From Thermoleophilia bacterium (GTDB lineage Bacteria > Actinomycetota > Thermoleophilia > Miltoncostaeales > Miltoncostaeaceae), in assembly GCA_017882555.1 (NCBI GenBank), contig JADGPH010000055.1, positions 1 through 13,755 on the forward strand: a DNA stretch of 13,755 bases, written 5' to 3'. The translations under genes were made by a program, and so were the position numbers. Below the pieces are notes generated by a model. That model had not been told where the DNA came from. It worked only from the letters and a program-made list of their open reading frames with translations, and made no database searches. Shown here in pieces: positions 13,435 through 13,755 of the stretch (position 1 is its first letter; the number at the start of each line of letters is the position of its first letter).

Positions 13435-13755
13435 ATGGGTACTGAGCAAGCGTTCGCAGTGGAACGCGTCGACTTCATCTCGGTCCCGGTGACCGACCTT
13501 GAACGATCGACGCAGTTCTATGAGCAGGTGCTCGGGCTTCGCAAGGCGCCGGGAGCGGGCACCTGGCCGGAGTTTGCAATCGGCAACGTCAGCCTCTATC
13601 TGGTCGACCCAACGCAGATGGGTCGCGCATTCACATCGCCGCACAGCGCCCATATCGCATTTCGTGTGCCCAACGTCGCTCGCGCCCGCACGGAACTCGA
13701 GGCGCACGGCGTGCAGTTCGATGGCGCGGTGTTCGACACCGGCGTGTGCCACATG
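13435..13755 (+). CDS. VOC-family protein (glyoxalase / extradiol dioxygenase fold), partial
   Basis: The first 107 codons are present and the gene runs off the right edge. The product has the paired beta-alpha-beta-beta-beta units of vicinal oxygen chelate proteins. VDFISVPVTDLERSTQFYEQVLGL (about 12-35) is the first unit, and SAHIAFRVPNVARARTELEAHGVQF (about 69-93) starts the second. It ends at GVCHM, which in relatives continues into a 'DPDGN' segment carrying a metal ligand. The usual first metal-binding His of the opening strand (D-H-x-x) is Phe here (DFI), so metal binding may be altered or absent at that position; His71 of AHIAF is present. The start is well supported by GGAGAGG 4 nt upstream. 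The substrate is unknown. Confidence 0.85.
   Translation, partial: MGTEQAFAVERVDFISVPVTDLERSTQFYEQVLGLRKAPGAGTWPEFAIGNVSLYLVDPTQMGRAFTSPHSAHIAFRVPNVARARTELEAHGVQFDGAVFDTGVCHM

Noticed and set aside
13255..13752. 165-codon minus-strand frame opposite the VOC gene
   Set aside because: The plus strand encodes a clear VOC N-terminus with a ribosome site; this frame is its antisense shadow.

Overview
The window is GC-rich chromosomal DNA. Its gene order, infC-rpmI-rplT-rRNA methyltransferase-pheS-pheT-argC-argJ-argB-argD, is the one familiar from Actinomycetota (high-GC Gram-positives). The HU protein has only a short lysine tail, not the long Lys/Ala/Pro tail of mycobacterial HU, and several proteins diverge from the best-known actinobacterial versions. 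A lineage outside the classical Actinomycetes (for example Thermoleophilia or Acidimicrobiia) is therefore plausible, but this is inference. I see no IS element, CRISPR array, tRNA or rRNA gene.

Layout. From 1 to 8730, ten genes run leftward on the minus strand as one compact block. Translation genes come first in transcription order: IF3, L35, L20, a SpoU-type RNA methyltransferase and the two PheRS subunits. Arginine biosynthesis follows: argC, argJ, argB and the first 23 codons of argD, which runs off the window. Many junctions overlap by 4 nt (ATGA or GTGA) or are 1-6 nt apart, so the block is probably one long operon with coupled translation. The visible breaks are 77 nt between argJ and argB and 27 nt between pheS and pheT.

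Upstream of infC, 8731-9098 carries a putative leader with a small upstream ORF and, next to HU, a nested hairpin that probably ends the HU transcript. HU (9099-9410, minus) is a single gene with its own ribosome-binding site and upstream region. That upstream region holds palindromes and a repeated TGATC(T)GGTGCACAT motif.

From 9610 to 10515 lie two small minus-strand genes of unknown function, separated by a hairpin. From 10516 on the content is accessory. A full-length CHR-family (chromate-transporter-like) membrane protein on the plus strand converges, with only 7 nt between stop codons, on a luciferase-like flavin-dependent monooxygenase on the minus strand. A 469-bp gene-free stretch follows, then the start of a VOC-family (glyoxalase/dioxygenase fold) protein that runs off the right edge.

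How they work together: the left block couples translation capacity to arginine synthesis (N-acetylglutamate kinase, reductase, aminotransferase and acetyl recycling). The right part looks like an assortment of independent one-gene units. No obviously new multi-gene system is visible. The most open items are the two unknown small genes, the HU upstream motif repeats and the infC leader.
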